64,000 bases of DNA from JAPWJZ01 sp964575605 (GTDB lineage: Bacteria > Pseudomonadota > Alphaproteobacteria > Micavibrionales > UBA2020), in assembly GCA_964575605.1 (NCBI GenBank), contig CAZNRN010000010.1, forward strand, positions 1 through 64,000, given 5' to 3'. A program made the translations under genes and the position numbers. Below, piece after piece: positions 8,425-16,800 of the stretch; the stretch's first letter is position 1, and each line of letters begins with the position of its first letter. The notes under the pieces were generated by a model, which was given only the letters and a program-made list of their open reading frames with translations, searched no databases and was not told the origin of the DNA.

Positions 8425-9192
8425 TTAAAACAGGTTGAATTCCTTGTTGAACTGGATGCCGATGGCGCCATTCGGCGCGGCGTCGGTGAACCCTGCCGAA
8501 GCGTAGAGCTGTACGCTCAGGCCGTCGTCGAATTTGCGGCTGACATAGGCCGTCGCCAGCTCCATCGGGTCGCCCGCCGCCGATTGCTTTTCGCGGTAAT
8601 CGAACAGCGCGCCAACTGACGTCTTGTCGTCAATATTATATCCGCCGCCCGCCGTGAACTTCCACACGTCATCCAGCGGGAAGCTGGCGTTCGAGCCGTT
8701 GAACTTGCGCCCGACGTTGCCCATGACGAAGAATTTGCCGATCGGCTGGATAACGCCAGCCTGCGCCGTGAAATCGGTGAGGCCGGTGCCGAGGCGGCGG
8801 TCTTCGTCCGCGGTCGGCAGCTTGACGATGCCGGTCAGGTTCAGCGTCGTGCCTTTAGCGTTCAGCGTATGCATATAGTCGACGGTGGCGGTCACGTCGC
8901 CCAAGCCGCTTTCGGTGCCCACGGGGCGCGGCGCGCCGACTGGCACGTCGCCGACGACGACGCCGGGGCCCGTGATGCTGATATAGGGCGCCATCAGCTT
9001 CAGCGTCCACTTGCCGTGCCGCCATTTGAGCGTGACGGGCGCGTAATGCACCTTGGTGCTTTCGGTCTGGCCGTAATCGCCCGAGCTGTAGTTATAGCCC
9101 GTGGATATCGTCCACTGGTCCGGCTCCGCAAAGGCCGGTGTGGCGCAGAAAAGTGCCGCAATTAACAAACAAATGTTCAAAATCTTTTTCAT
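8425..9192 (-). CDS. Exported outer-membrane beta-barrel, phenol MetA-pathway-like
   Basis: 255 residues. A signal peptide (MKKILNICLLIAALFCATPAFA) with AxA cleavage is followed by alternating polar/hydrophobic strands (WTISTGYNYSSGDYGQ, VTLKWRHGKWTLKLMAPYI, GLGDVTATVDYM) and a C-terminal Phe, as in porin-like barrels. The closest family I recognise is the transporter-like 'MetA-pathway of phenol degradation' group (PF13557); substrate unknown. Start at 9192 because GGAAGGA precedes it; upstream in-frame sequence to 9309 has no signal-like start. Stand-alone gene. Confidence 0.75.
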   Translation of the reverse strand: MKKILNICLLIAALFCATPAFAEPDQWTISTGYNYSSGDYGQTESTKVHYAPVTLKWRHGKWTLKLMAPYISITGPGVVVGDVPVGAPRPVGTESGLGDVTATVDYMHTLNAKGTTLNLTGIVKLPTADEDRRLGTGLTDFTAQAGVIQPIGKFFVMGNVGRKFNGSNASFPLDDVWKFTAGGGYNIDDKTSVGALFDYREKQSAAGDPMELATAYVSRKFDDGLSVQLYASAGFTDAAPNGAIGIQFNKEFNLF

Positions 9193-9278
9193 GGCTGCAT
9201 CCTTCCCAATCGGAGGCCCTGCGTCAATAGCTTTTAGTTTTCTTAACAAGGGAACAAAAATAAGAAAACGGCGGGAGG

Positions 9279-9324
9279 CAAAAAAGAAAACGGCGGGGGC
9301 CGAGGGCACGAACCCCGCCGTTTT
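9279..9324 (-). terminator. Rho-independent terminator of the Ala-rich exported protein gene
   Basis: 12-bp stem AAAACGGCGGGG/CCCCGCCGTTTT (9287-9298 with 9313-9324); read on the minus strand it ends in a T-rich run (TTTTCTTTTTTG). A partial copy of the stem arm, AAGAAAACGGCGGG, lies just beyond at 9262-9275. Confidence 0.8.
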
Positions 9325-9339
9325 CCTGTCGCCCTAGCC

Positions 9340-9828
9340 TTACGGAAGTAGAGGCAGGGGCGGAACGACTGCCGAAGCTGCTGCAGCCGCCTGCGCAGCA
9401 GCGCTTGCAGCCGCGCCGGCTTCAACCGCCGCCGAGGGAATTTCCGGCACCGTCACAGCGGGCACCGAAGGGAGCGTGGGCAGCGTCGGCACGGCCACAG
9501 CCTGCGCCGCGGTTGCGTTCGAGAGGCCGAAATCGACCGGACCCGAGGCCGCAATACCGGTGTTGGAGGCTGCACCCGCCGCAGCGGCGCCCGAAAGGTT
9601 ACCCGCAGCAAGCGAGTTAACCATTGCACCGCCGCTGAAACCGGTCGAGTTGCCGGCGTTCAGGCTGGTGCCGCCCGCCGCGATATGCGCGGAAGACGCG
9701 GAGGAACCGGCAGCGCCGGCGCTCAGCAGGGGCTTGGGTGCGGGAGCAGGCGTTTCCGTCGCAAAGGCCGGAGCCGTCATGCCAAGGATCACACCCAGGG
9801 CGAGAGTATATGCGAGTTGCTTCTTCAT
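9340..9828 (-). CDS. Exported Ala/Pro-rich low-complexity protein
   Basis: Not recognised. 162 residues with a clear signal peptide ending AFA, then an Ala/Ser/Gly/Pro-rich mature chain with no Cys. Segments such as LPTLPSVPAVTVPEIP and AAASAAAQAAAAASAVV suggest an extended surface or periplasmic protein. The tail PPLPLLP resembles the VPDLPLLGR tail of the DUF5666 protein encoded nearby, perhaps a shared targeting or anchoring end (inference). Ribosome site GAGGAG. Twin hairpins lie in its leader. Confidence 0.75.
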   Translation of the reverse strand: MKKQLAYTLALGVILGMTAPAFATETPAPAPKPLLSAGAAGSSASSAHIAAGGTSLNAGNSTGFSGGAMVNSLAAGNLSGAAAAGAASNTGIAASGPVDFGLSNATAAQAVAVPTLPTLPSVPAVTVPEIPSAAVEAGAAASAAAQAAAAASAVVPPLPLLP

Positions 9829-9847
9829 TTGTTTTCTCCTCGTTGTT

Positions 9848-9886
9848 CGGGCTGACGCCCGTTTTGATTTACGGGCTTATGCCCGT
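9848..9886 (-). promoter_or_regulatory. Twin hairpins in the 5' leader
   Basis: Two compact stem-loops with tetraloops: CGGGC-TGAC-GCCCG (9848-9861) and ACGGGC-TTAT-GCCCGT (9871-9886), 9 nt apart, directly before the ribosome site of the minus-strand gene starting at 9828. Sharing the core GGGC/GCCC, they could mask or expose the ribosome site or bind a regulator. Confidence 0.45.
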
Positions 9887-10008
9887 TAGGGGGTTTGACG
9901 GATGCCAGCTCAGGTCAGGCACCCGTCCCGGATTGTGGGATATTTTCACACAATCTTAAGAAGGATTTATAAATGGGAAATTTTCACACGTCAATTCTTT
10001 TTCTTGTG

Positions 10009-10034
10009 GGAACGGATGTTCACGTACGAAAATT
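10009..10034 (+). promoter_or_regulatory. Candidate EcfG-type promoter (GGAAC-N19-TT)
   Basis: GGAAC at 10009-10013, 19 nt, TT at 10033-10034. It reads toward the DUF6502-DUF5666 operon, leaving a long leader of about 125 nt. Confidence 0.35.
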
Positions 10035-10168
10035 ACTAAAATACTGAAATACAATAAGAATTAATTAAGCATTTAGACCTATAATCAAAGAATAAGGTCA
10101 AATTTTTGCGAAAAAATCCCTCGTTTTTTTAAAATTAATGATATATTTTATCTGAAACAGGAATGGGC

Positions 10169-11020
10169 ATGCTTCAAAACAATCTGGATTCGGCGATGGC
10201 ATATTCGGAGGTCGATAATCTGCTGCTGCAGGCTTTGCGGCGGCTGATGAAACCAATGGTGCGGTTGTTCATTCGCAAGAACATCCCGCTCCAGGTATTC
10301 ACGGACCTTATGAAAGAAATGTACGTCAGCACCGCAGAGGAAAGCCTGATCGCCGCCGGCTTCCGCCCGACCGACAGCCAGATCAGCCTCATGACCGGCG
10401 TGCACCGCCGCGATGTGCGCGAATATCGCGGCCACGCGCCCGACACGGGGCGCGAGATTGAAAACGTCTCGATCAGCGCCGAGATTGTCGCGACCTGGCT
10501 TGGCAACCCGCAGTTCATGGGCGCCGAGGGGCAGCCCGCCCCCCTTCCCTATACCAACGACGCGAACCCCGAATTCAGTTTCACTGCGCTGGCCGAAAGC
10601 GTGTCGAAAGATGTGCGCCCGCGCGCGATACTCGATGAAATGCTGCGCCAGAACACCGTGCGCTATGACGAAATCACTGACAACGTCTGGCTGAACAGCG
10701 AGGCCTTCATCCCGCAGGAAGGCTGGGCGGAGAAACTTTACTACCTCGGCCGCAACGGCGAAGACCATCTGGAAGCCGCCGTCACAAACGTCCTCAGCGC
10801 CAAACCTCCCTTCCTCGACCGTTCCGTCTACTACAGCAACCTCACCGAGGAGTCGGTCGAGACGCTGCAGAAAATGTCGCGGGAGCAAGGCATGAAGCTG
10901 CTGCGCAGCCTGAACCGCCGCGCGCATGAATTGCACGAAAAGGACCAAGGCAAGCCCGGCGCGCAATACCGGATGACCTTCGGCGCCTATTTCTACAGCG
11001 ATACGGAGGATAAAGGATAA
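10169..11020 (+). CDS. DUF6502-family protein
   Basis: Cytosolic protein of 283 residues. Opens with a helical part carrying LLQALRRLMKPMVRLFIRKN and a winged-helix-like segment (DSQISLMTGVHRRDVREYR), the hallmark of DUF6502; the C-terminal half (SREQGMKLLRSLNRRAHELH) and YRMTFGAYFYSD also fit. Probably a DNA-binding or regulatory protein (inference). Two ATGs lie 6 nt apart (10163, 10169); AGGA at 10159-10162 suits the second. Five bp separate it from a DUF5666 gene, a pair I know to recur, so they are very likely co-expressed. Confidence 0.8.
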   Translation: MLQNNLDSAMAYSEVDNLLLQALRRLMKPMVRLFIRKNIPLQVFTDLMKEMYVSTAEESLIAAGFRPTDSQISLMTGVHRRDVREYRGHAPDTGREIENVSISAEIVATWLGNPQFMGAEGQPAPLPYTNDANPEFSFTALAESVSKDVRPRAILDEMLRQNTVRYDEITDNVWLNSEAFIPQEGWAEKLYYLGRNGEDHLEAAVTNVLSAKPPFLDRSVYYSNLTEESVETLQKMSREQGMKLLRSLNRRAHELHEKDQGKPGAQYRMTFGAYFYSDTEDKG

Positions 11021-11025
11021 CCCTG

Positions 11026-12186
11026 ATGCGTTTCTTGTCCGCCATTGCCGTCGTCTTCGCGCTGCTGCTTGCGGCGTCGCCGGCATTTGCGGGCAAGGGC
11101 GTATGCCGCACGCCTGACGGCTTCGTCTTCGGCATGCAGAATACCGGCAACGGCCTGACTGGAAACGGTATGGGCGGCACGGGGATCGACCGCAACGGCA
11201 TGGGCGGGACAGGTCTGCACAATGGCAACGGCATGGGCGGCACCGGCGCGAAATTCACCGAGCGCAAGGGCATGGGGGGTACGGGCATTGACGGCGATAT
11301 CGGCGTTTACGGCCGTATCACCGCCTTCGGCTCCATCTGCGTCAACGGCATGGAAATCGAATACACCAAAATGACGCCCGTCAATAACGAGGGCGGCAAG
11401 GCCTCGGCGCAGTCACTAAAAATCGGCCAGATGGTCGCGGTGCGCGCCTACAAAGACAACAAAGGCGACTTCAGGGCGCGCCGCATCGCTATCGACAAGA
11501 TTGTTTCCGGCCGCGTCACGCGCATCGACCAGAAACACGGCGAATTCCATGTGATGAAAGACCTTGTCCTGTTGGGCGCCAAATCGCGCGGACAGATGAA
11601 AGACCTGCGTGATGGCGATTACGTCGCGGTCAGCGGCCTGCGCCGTGCCGATGGCGCCATCGTCGCCAGCCATATCGAGAAAACCACCAAAGGCCGTGCC
11701 GCGCAGGAACAAAGCCCCCGCTCCCTCTTCGGCTCTGGCGTCAAATACTTCTCGCTGCAGGGCTACGTGAAATCGGCGGGCAGCAACGGCCGCATCCGCA
11801 TGGCCGACGGCACCGTTATCCAGATGGCGAAAGACACGAAACTCCCGTCCGCGAACGAGCGCGTGATTATCTTCGGTATCGTGAGCCCGTCTGGCCTCTT
11901 TACCGCCGAAACCATCATCCCCGAGGTAAAGGCCTTTATACCCGCGGTCGAACTGGGGCTGCTGACGGGCCCAGATGGCCTGCCACTGTTGGCCCAGCAC
12001 CAAGGCGGGCCGCAGGTATCACTGCCATCGATCGCCGGCCTGCCCGCTGCAAATGTCGAAGTCCCTACAGTCGATGTGCCGCCCATCGACATCCCCGGCG
12101 CACCCACCATTGACTTGCCGCCGGTCGAGGTGCCGAATATCCCCACGCCGCCCGTGGTGCCCGACCTGCCGCTCCTAGGCCGCTAA
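11026..12186 (+). CDS. Exported DUF5666-type protein with NGMGGTG repeats
   Basis: 386 residues with signal peptide (ending AFA). Residues 45-90 hold four imperfect copies of N-GMGGTG followed by a varying segment; then several OB-like beta units of the DUF5666 kind, each opening like GRITAFGSICVNG, GRVTRIDQKHGEFHV or GYVKSAGSNGRIRM and ending with a 'G..V.V.G' turn. The C-terminal 70 residues are Pro/Val/Ile-rich (VPTVDVPPIDIPGAP). Follows the DUF6502 gene by 5 bp. Likely a cell-envelope protein; binding partner unknown. Confidence 0.8.
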   Translation: MRFLSAIAVVFALLLAASPAFAGKGVCRTPDGFVFGMQNTGNGLTGNGMGGTGIDRNGMGGTGLHNGNGMGGTGAKFTERKGMGGTGIDGDIGVYGRITAFGSICVNGMEIEYTKMTPVNNEGGKASAQSLKIGQMVAVRAYKDNKGDFRARRIAIDKIVSGRVTRIDQKHGEFHVMKDLVLLGAKSRGQMKDLRDGDYVAVSGLRRADGAIVASHIEKTTKGRAAQEQSPRSLFGSGVKYFSLQGYVKSAGSNGRIRMADGTVIQMAKDTKLPSANERVIIFGIVSPSGLFTAETIIPEVKAFIPAVELGLLTGPDGLPLLAQHQGGPQVSLPSIAGLPAANVEVPTVDVPPIDIPGAPTIDLPPVEVPNIPTPPVVPDLPLLGR

Positions 12187-12218
12187 AGCCCTGTAATCGC
12201 CGCTCCTTTTAAATTTGG

Positions 12219-12236
12219 CAAGCCCGCGGGCTTTTG
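12219..12236 (+). terminator. Possible weak terminator
   Basis: AAGCC-CGCG-GGCTT followed by TTTG after the DUF5666 gene. Short stem and short T-run, so only a candidate. Confidence 0.35.
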
Positions 12237-12369
12237 ATAATCTTGCCCCTATCAGACAACAGCAGATTCTCGGCGTCCTCCGTCAAAACGGCGGGCGCCG
12301 CGCATTGAAAAGGGCACGGCCATTTCGAAACCGAAAATAAAGAAGATAAAAGAAGTCTTCGACGCCGCG

Positions 12370-13194
12370 ATGGAACCGCCGCGCGCGCTGGTCGACTTCG
12401 CCAAATTGAAACTGTCGTGGCCGAAGATCAAGGACAAGCTGCCCGACGGCGACGGCCACCCCGTGCTTTTCCTGCCGGGCTTCCTGTCGTCCGACAACGG
12501 CTTCACCACGCAGCTGCGCGCCTGCGTGACGGAAAAAGGCTACAAGACCTATGGCTGGGACAACGGCCGCAACATGGGCTTTGATGATAAAACCGCCAAG
12601 GCGCTGAAAAAACGCCTCAAGCAGGTCTACCGCAAGAACGGCAAGAAAAAGGTTTCGCTGATCGGCCACAGCCTCGGCGGCGTTTACGCGCGCGAGCTCG
12701 CCCGCGAATTCCCCGAGATGGTGCGCTGTGTCATCACGCTGGGCTCGCCTTTCGGCATGCTCGACGACGCCGACAAGGGCGCGAAATCGCCCGCGCGCAA
12801 GGCCTATGACCTGCTGAACCCCGGCTCCTCGCCGCTCGATGACGCGGGCTTTGAAAAACGCTGCCTCACCCCGCCGCCGGTGCCGACCACCAGCATCTAT
12901 TCCAAAGGCGATGGCATCGTGAACTGGAAGGCAGCACTGAACCCCGTCGCGCCAGAGACCGAAAACATCGAAGTCGACGGCAGCCATATCGGCATGGTTT
13001 TCAACCCGCTTGCCCTTTCCGCCGTGCTCGACCGGCTGTCGCAGCCCGAGGGCAGCTGGACGCCGTTCGATGCGAAAAAATACGCCCATGCGGTTTTCCC
13101 CGACACAGACCCGCAAGGCCACGTGCCCGACAATCCGGGCCACCAGCACGACAAGAAAAAATCGATTTTCAACGGGAAGAAGCCGAAGCCGTAA
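12370..13194 (+). CDS. Alpha/beta hydrolase, lipase/esterase-like
   Basis: 274 residues. Strand and oxyanion region HPVLFLPGF, nucleophile elbow GHSLGG (Ser near residue 101), an Asp in KGDGIVNW and a His in DGSHIGM give a plausible Ser-Asp-His triad; substrate unknown, esters or lipids likely. The C-terminal tail is Lys/His-rich. The start is unsure: ATG 12370 lacks a ribosome site, and the open frame continues upstream to 12304 with protein-like sequence (ISKPKIKKIKEVFDAA) but no ATG/GTG, so a rarer codon may be used. Stop abuts the convergent peroxiredoxin stop with no gap. Confidence 0.8.
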   Translation: MEPPRALVDFAKLKLSWPKIKDKLPDGDGHPVLFLPGFLSSDNGFTTQLRACVTEKGYKTYGWDNGRNMGFDDKTAKALKKRLKQVYRKNGKKKVSLIGHSLGGVYARELAREFPEMVRCVITLGSPFGMLDDADKGAKSPARKAYDLLNPGSSPLDDAGFEKRCLTPPPVPTTSIYSKGDGIVNWKAALNPVAPETENIEVDGSHIGMVFNPLALSAVLDRLSQPEGSWTPFDAKKYAHAVFPDTDPQGHVPDNPGHQHDKKKSIFNGKKPKP

Positions 13195-13680
13195 TCAGGC
13201 AGGCTGGGCCGCGTGTTCTTCGGTTTCGGCGAAAGCGCCGGGAATATGCTCGAGCATTTCCAGCGGCGACGGACGGCCGCGGCGGCTGAACGCGATCTTT
13301 CCGTCAGGGCCGACAAGGTAAACGGTGCGCCGCACGATAAGCCCCTTGGCCAGATATGCCTCTGCAACCTTCTGCCCCTTGTCCACCAGCAGGCGGAACG
13401 GCAGGTCGTAATCGTCCCGGAAAACTTCGTGGCTTTTTTCGCTCATCGGGTTGACGCCGAAAACCTCGACGCCGTGCTCGATCATGAACCCCCAGCGGTC
13501 GCGGAACTCGCACATCTGTTTGATACAGGTCGGCGAACTGTCGCAGGGATAGAAAATCAGCACGAAATATTTCCCGCGCAGCGACGACGAGCTTACCTCC
13601 GCGCCCAGGTTATCGGGCATGGTGAATTCCGGCGCCGGGGCGCCGGGCGGAAGCGGAGGTCCGAAGAGCCATTTCCACAT
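13195..13680 (-). CDS. Peroxiredoxin, AhpC/TSA (BCP-like)
   Basis: Thiol peroxidase of 161 residues with thioredoxin fold. LIFYPCDSSPTCIKQMCEF aligns with FYPKDxTPGCTxEACxF of BCP-type enzymes: peroxidatic Cys in SSPTC, a second Cys five residues on as possible resolving Cys. The usual Lys is replaced by Cys (FYPCD) and the catalytic Thr by Ser. GKIAFSRRGRPSP is an unusually Arg-rich C-terminal strand. Single-gene unit. Confidence 0.82.
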   Translation of the reverse strand: MWKWLFGPPLPPGAPAPEFTMPDNLGAEVSSSSLRGKYFVLIFYPCDSSPTCIKQMCEFRDRWGFMIEHGVEVFGVNPMSEKSHEVFRDDYDLPFRLLVDKGQKVAEAYLAKGLIVRRTVYLVGPDGKIAFSRRGRPSPLEMLEHIPGAFAETEEHAAQPA

Positions 13681-13874
13681 GGTTTGTAAGCGTATCCTGT
13701 CGTTAAGCCAGCCTTTCGGCCATTGTTACATATTTAGTGTTAACAACCGGTTATTCAAGCAGTTACTAGCCTGTGGCGCGCTTAACCCCCCGTTAAGGCG
13801 CGGTATTTATAATGAGAGTGTAACTATTTCCAAGCCCGTACCGAATTCCGGTTACAGGCTTTTCAAGGTAACGC

Positions 13875-16800
13875 ATGGCTGATCCTCCGTTTAACGTCAA
13901 TTTCGACCTGCGCGGCATCAAGCTTGAATTGCCTGCCGACCCCTCGCTGCTGATCGAGCCGAACTACAGCGTTTTCCGCCAGTCCATCGACCAGCGTTTC
14001 GACGGCACGGTGGAACGCCACGACAGCATCCTCGCCTATAACGCGCTGACGCAGTCGGTCGACAAGGTCTTCCAGGACAACGTCAAACGCGCGCTGGCGC
14101 TGCCCGACCGCGAAGCGCAGATATCCGCGCTGATGGAATACACCGACAAGCCCCTCGCACCCCGCCATATCGTGCAGATCGCTCAGGAACTCAGCCTGCG
14201 CAGCGCGAGCAACGACGTCATCACCTTCCTCGACGCGCAGCAACTGGTGGCGAAGGAAAACGGCACGACGGCCTTTTTCCAGTCGCCCGAAGTCATGCAG
14301 TGGCGCGCAACCGAACTGCAAAGGGCGGGACGGCAGGAAGACGCCGCGCGCCTTGGCGCGCAGATACTTGAAAATGCCGATAACGCGCACAACCCCGAGG
14401 CGCTGCGCACGATTGCGATGGCGCAGGTCGCGCAGACCACAGGCGGCGGACGCGCGGGCGCGCTGAAGGCCTTCGAGGAAGGCTTTGCCAAAACCGGCGA
14501 TTACAGCCTCGGCATGGGTGCGCTCAACGCCGCGCTTGAAACCGGCAATATCGCGCAGGCAAAGCAGATTGCGCCGCTTGTAATGCTGGCGGCAAAAAAC
14601 GTGGGCGCGGACCAGTCGAAATCTTTCTGGCCCGCCGTCGTCAACGCGCAGGCCGCCATCGTCAGCGGCGACGAGCTTGAATCGGCGCGCGCGCTGCGCC
14701 AGCTGTCCTCCGTCCTGAACGCGAAAAACGAAAACGGTACCCCGGTCGCCAGCGACGCCGACCGCGCCGCCGCACTGCGCCGCATCGGCGATATCGTCGA
14801 GGCACAGGGCGGTGAACTCGAAACGCTGCTGAAACCCTTGGCCGAACAGCTGCGCGGCAACGCGCCTGCAACGCCCCTCTCCGCTGCGCCTGACCCCGAT
14901 GAAACTTTCAGGCGGCGCGGCTATACCTCGCGCCAGGCCATGACGCCGGAAGGCTTCCACGTGCGCGGCAACGTGCGCAAGGGCGGCATGCTGCCCGACA
15001 GCTCCACCACCCTGCGCGACAAGATGCAGTTTCTGGAAGTCGCCAAAACGCCGCTGGAAAAACTGGTGCAGACCGGCGTCATCGCCGCGGCCGACCTGCC
15101 GCCCGGCACCGATCTGACCAAATCGCTTTACGACATCGCCGATGTGCCCACGCGCATACAGGCCAGCCAGACCGTGGCGCGCGGAATTTTCGACGTCGAC
15201 GGGCGCAACCTCGAAGACCTGCACGGTATCGACCACAAGATTTACGACTCCGTCGTGCGCCTGCGCATCACGCATGCTGGCGCGACATCGGTCGGGCATT
15301 TCGAGGGCGACGAATACGCCGCCTACCAGAAAATCCAGTCCGACAAGACGCTGGCCGCCGCCATCCGCAATAACGAGGTGACGCCCGACCAGCTGCGCGT
15401 GCTGGCCGACCTGCAAATCATCGACGAGCCGGGCGTGAGCGCCGTCACCACAGCGCAACGCCTGCTGAACCGCGGCGATGTGCTGCTGGCCACCGACACG
15501 CGCACCAACCTTGCCGTCGCGGCGTCGGAAGGCATCGGCGACTGCCGCCACGTCGCCGCCGCGACAGAGGCGCTGGTCTCCGCCGTGCAGCAGGATAAAA
15601 CCGCAGGCCTTATAAGGCAGGCCGCCGAAAGCCTGAACAGCGGCGATGCCGAAGGCTACAACCGCCTGACACAGGCCGCAAACGCCGAAATCAACGGCTA
15701 TGAAATGCGCATCTACGACCAGGAAGTGCGCGCCGCGGTCGAGGTGCCGGAAAAATACAACCCGCTACTGACCAAGGACGGCAAATTCGTCGCCGCCCTT
15801 GATTCAAAGCCGCAGACCATCGAAACCCATATGCACAACGTCGTGCGCATGGAGGGCGCCGATGGCGCGGGGCGGTATGTGGTCGCGGATTCTTTCTACC
15901 AGAAAGGCCCCTACCGCATGGGCTGGGTCGAAAACAGCGCGCCCGAAGTCTTCGACGTTAAAGGTACCGACCTGCTGCGCCTCAGCGGCGGCGAGATCGA
16001 GGCCGTGGTCTGCGAGCGCGACGCGAACGGCAAAGTGATACTGGACGCCGAAGGCCACCCCGTCCCCGTGCTGGGCGCGGACGGTAAGCCCAAAACAGTG
16101 CGCACGCCGATCGTGCTTGAATCGACCAAATACTCCAGCCCCGAGCGCCTCGAGGTTGGCACCCCCGGCCCCGAAAACCGCCTGAACGGCACGACGCTGG
16201 ATGCCGGGTCGCCCGACCTGACCGCGCGCCTGCTGGACCCCGAGCGCCGTGCGAATTATATTTCACAAGCGGAATTCATCGTCCGCAACCCCGCCAAGGT
16301 CGACACGCCCGAGCTTGCCCAGCCGGAAGTGATGCAGCAAGCCGAAGCGCGCGTCATGGCGCAGGCGACAGAACTGCGCGGCCCGCGCGACGTCATGGAA
16401 CGCTACAACGCGGGCAGCGCCACCGTCGAAACCTATTCCACCTCGGGCGCCGAGATGAAAGACGGCGTGCTGAAACCCAACCCGGGGCAGGCCGACGGCT
16501 ATGCCGTCGTCACCACCAAGACGCCCATCGACGAAGCCGCACTCGGCAGCATCATGGACAGGCTGGATGAACGCGGCAAACCTGTTGCGGGCAACGATTT
16601 CGATATCGATACCACAGGCTCCCTCGCCGCCGTGACGCAGAAAACCGCGAAGCAGCCGGGCGGTGCATCCTTCGACGTTGCGGCTGGTTTCCGCGGAGAT
16701 TCAACCGCCTTTATCGCCACCGTCGACGCCAACAACAACGTGACACTCGTCAACCTTGGCTCGGAGGCCGCGGGCGTGAAAACACCGGCCAATCCCGGCG

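Larger units (their letters stand above)
9829..10168. other. 340-bp divergent intergenic region
   Basis: Holds the twin hairpins (9848-9886), two near-identical A(T/A)TTTTCACAC copies (9940-9950 and 9978-9988), a GGAAC-N19-TT element (10009-10034) and a very AT-rich stretch (10040-10150). A 24-codon ATG reading frame at 9973 is too short to call. No RNA gene recognised. Confidence 0.6.

Noticed and set aside
9973..10047. 24-codon frame with an AAGGA site
   Set aside because: Too short, with no conserved features; overlaps the promoter-like region.
11130..11290. Tandem DNA repeats as a CRISPR array
   Set aside because: They encode the NGMGGTG protein repeats, are unevenly spaced and have no spacer-like sequence.
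13863..15551. 562-codon minus-strand frame opposite the giant gene
   Set aside because: Low-quality composition (Arg/Gly/His/Val-rich) and no start signal; a shadow of the plus-strand gene.
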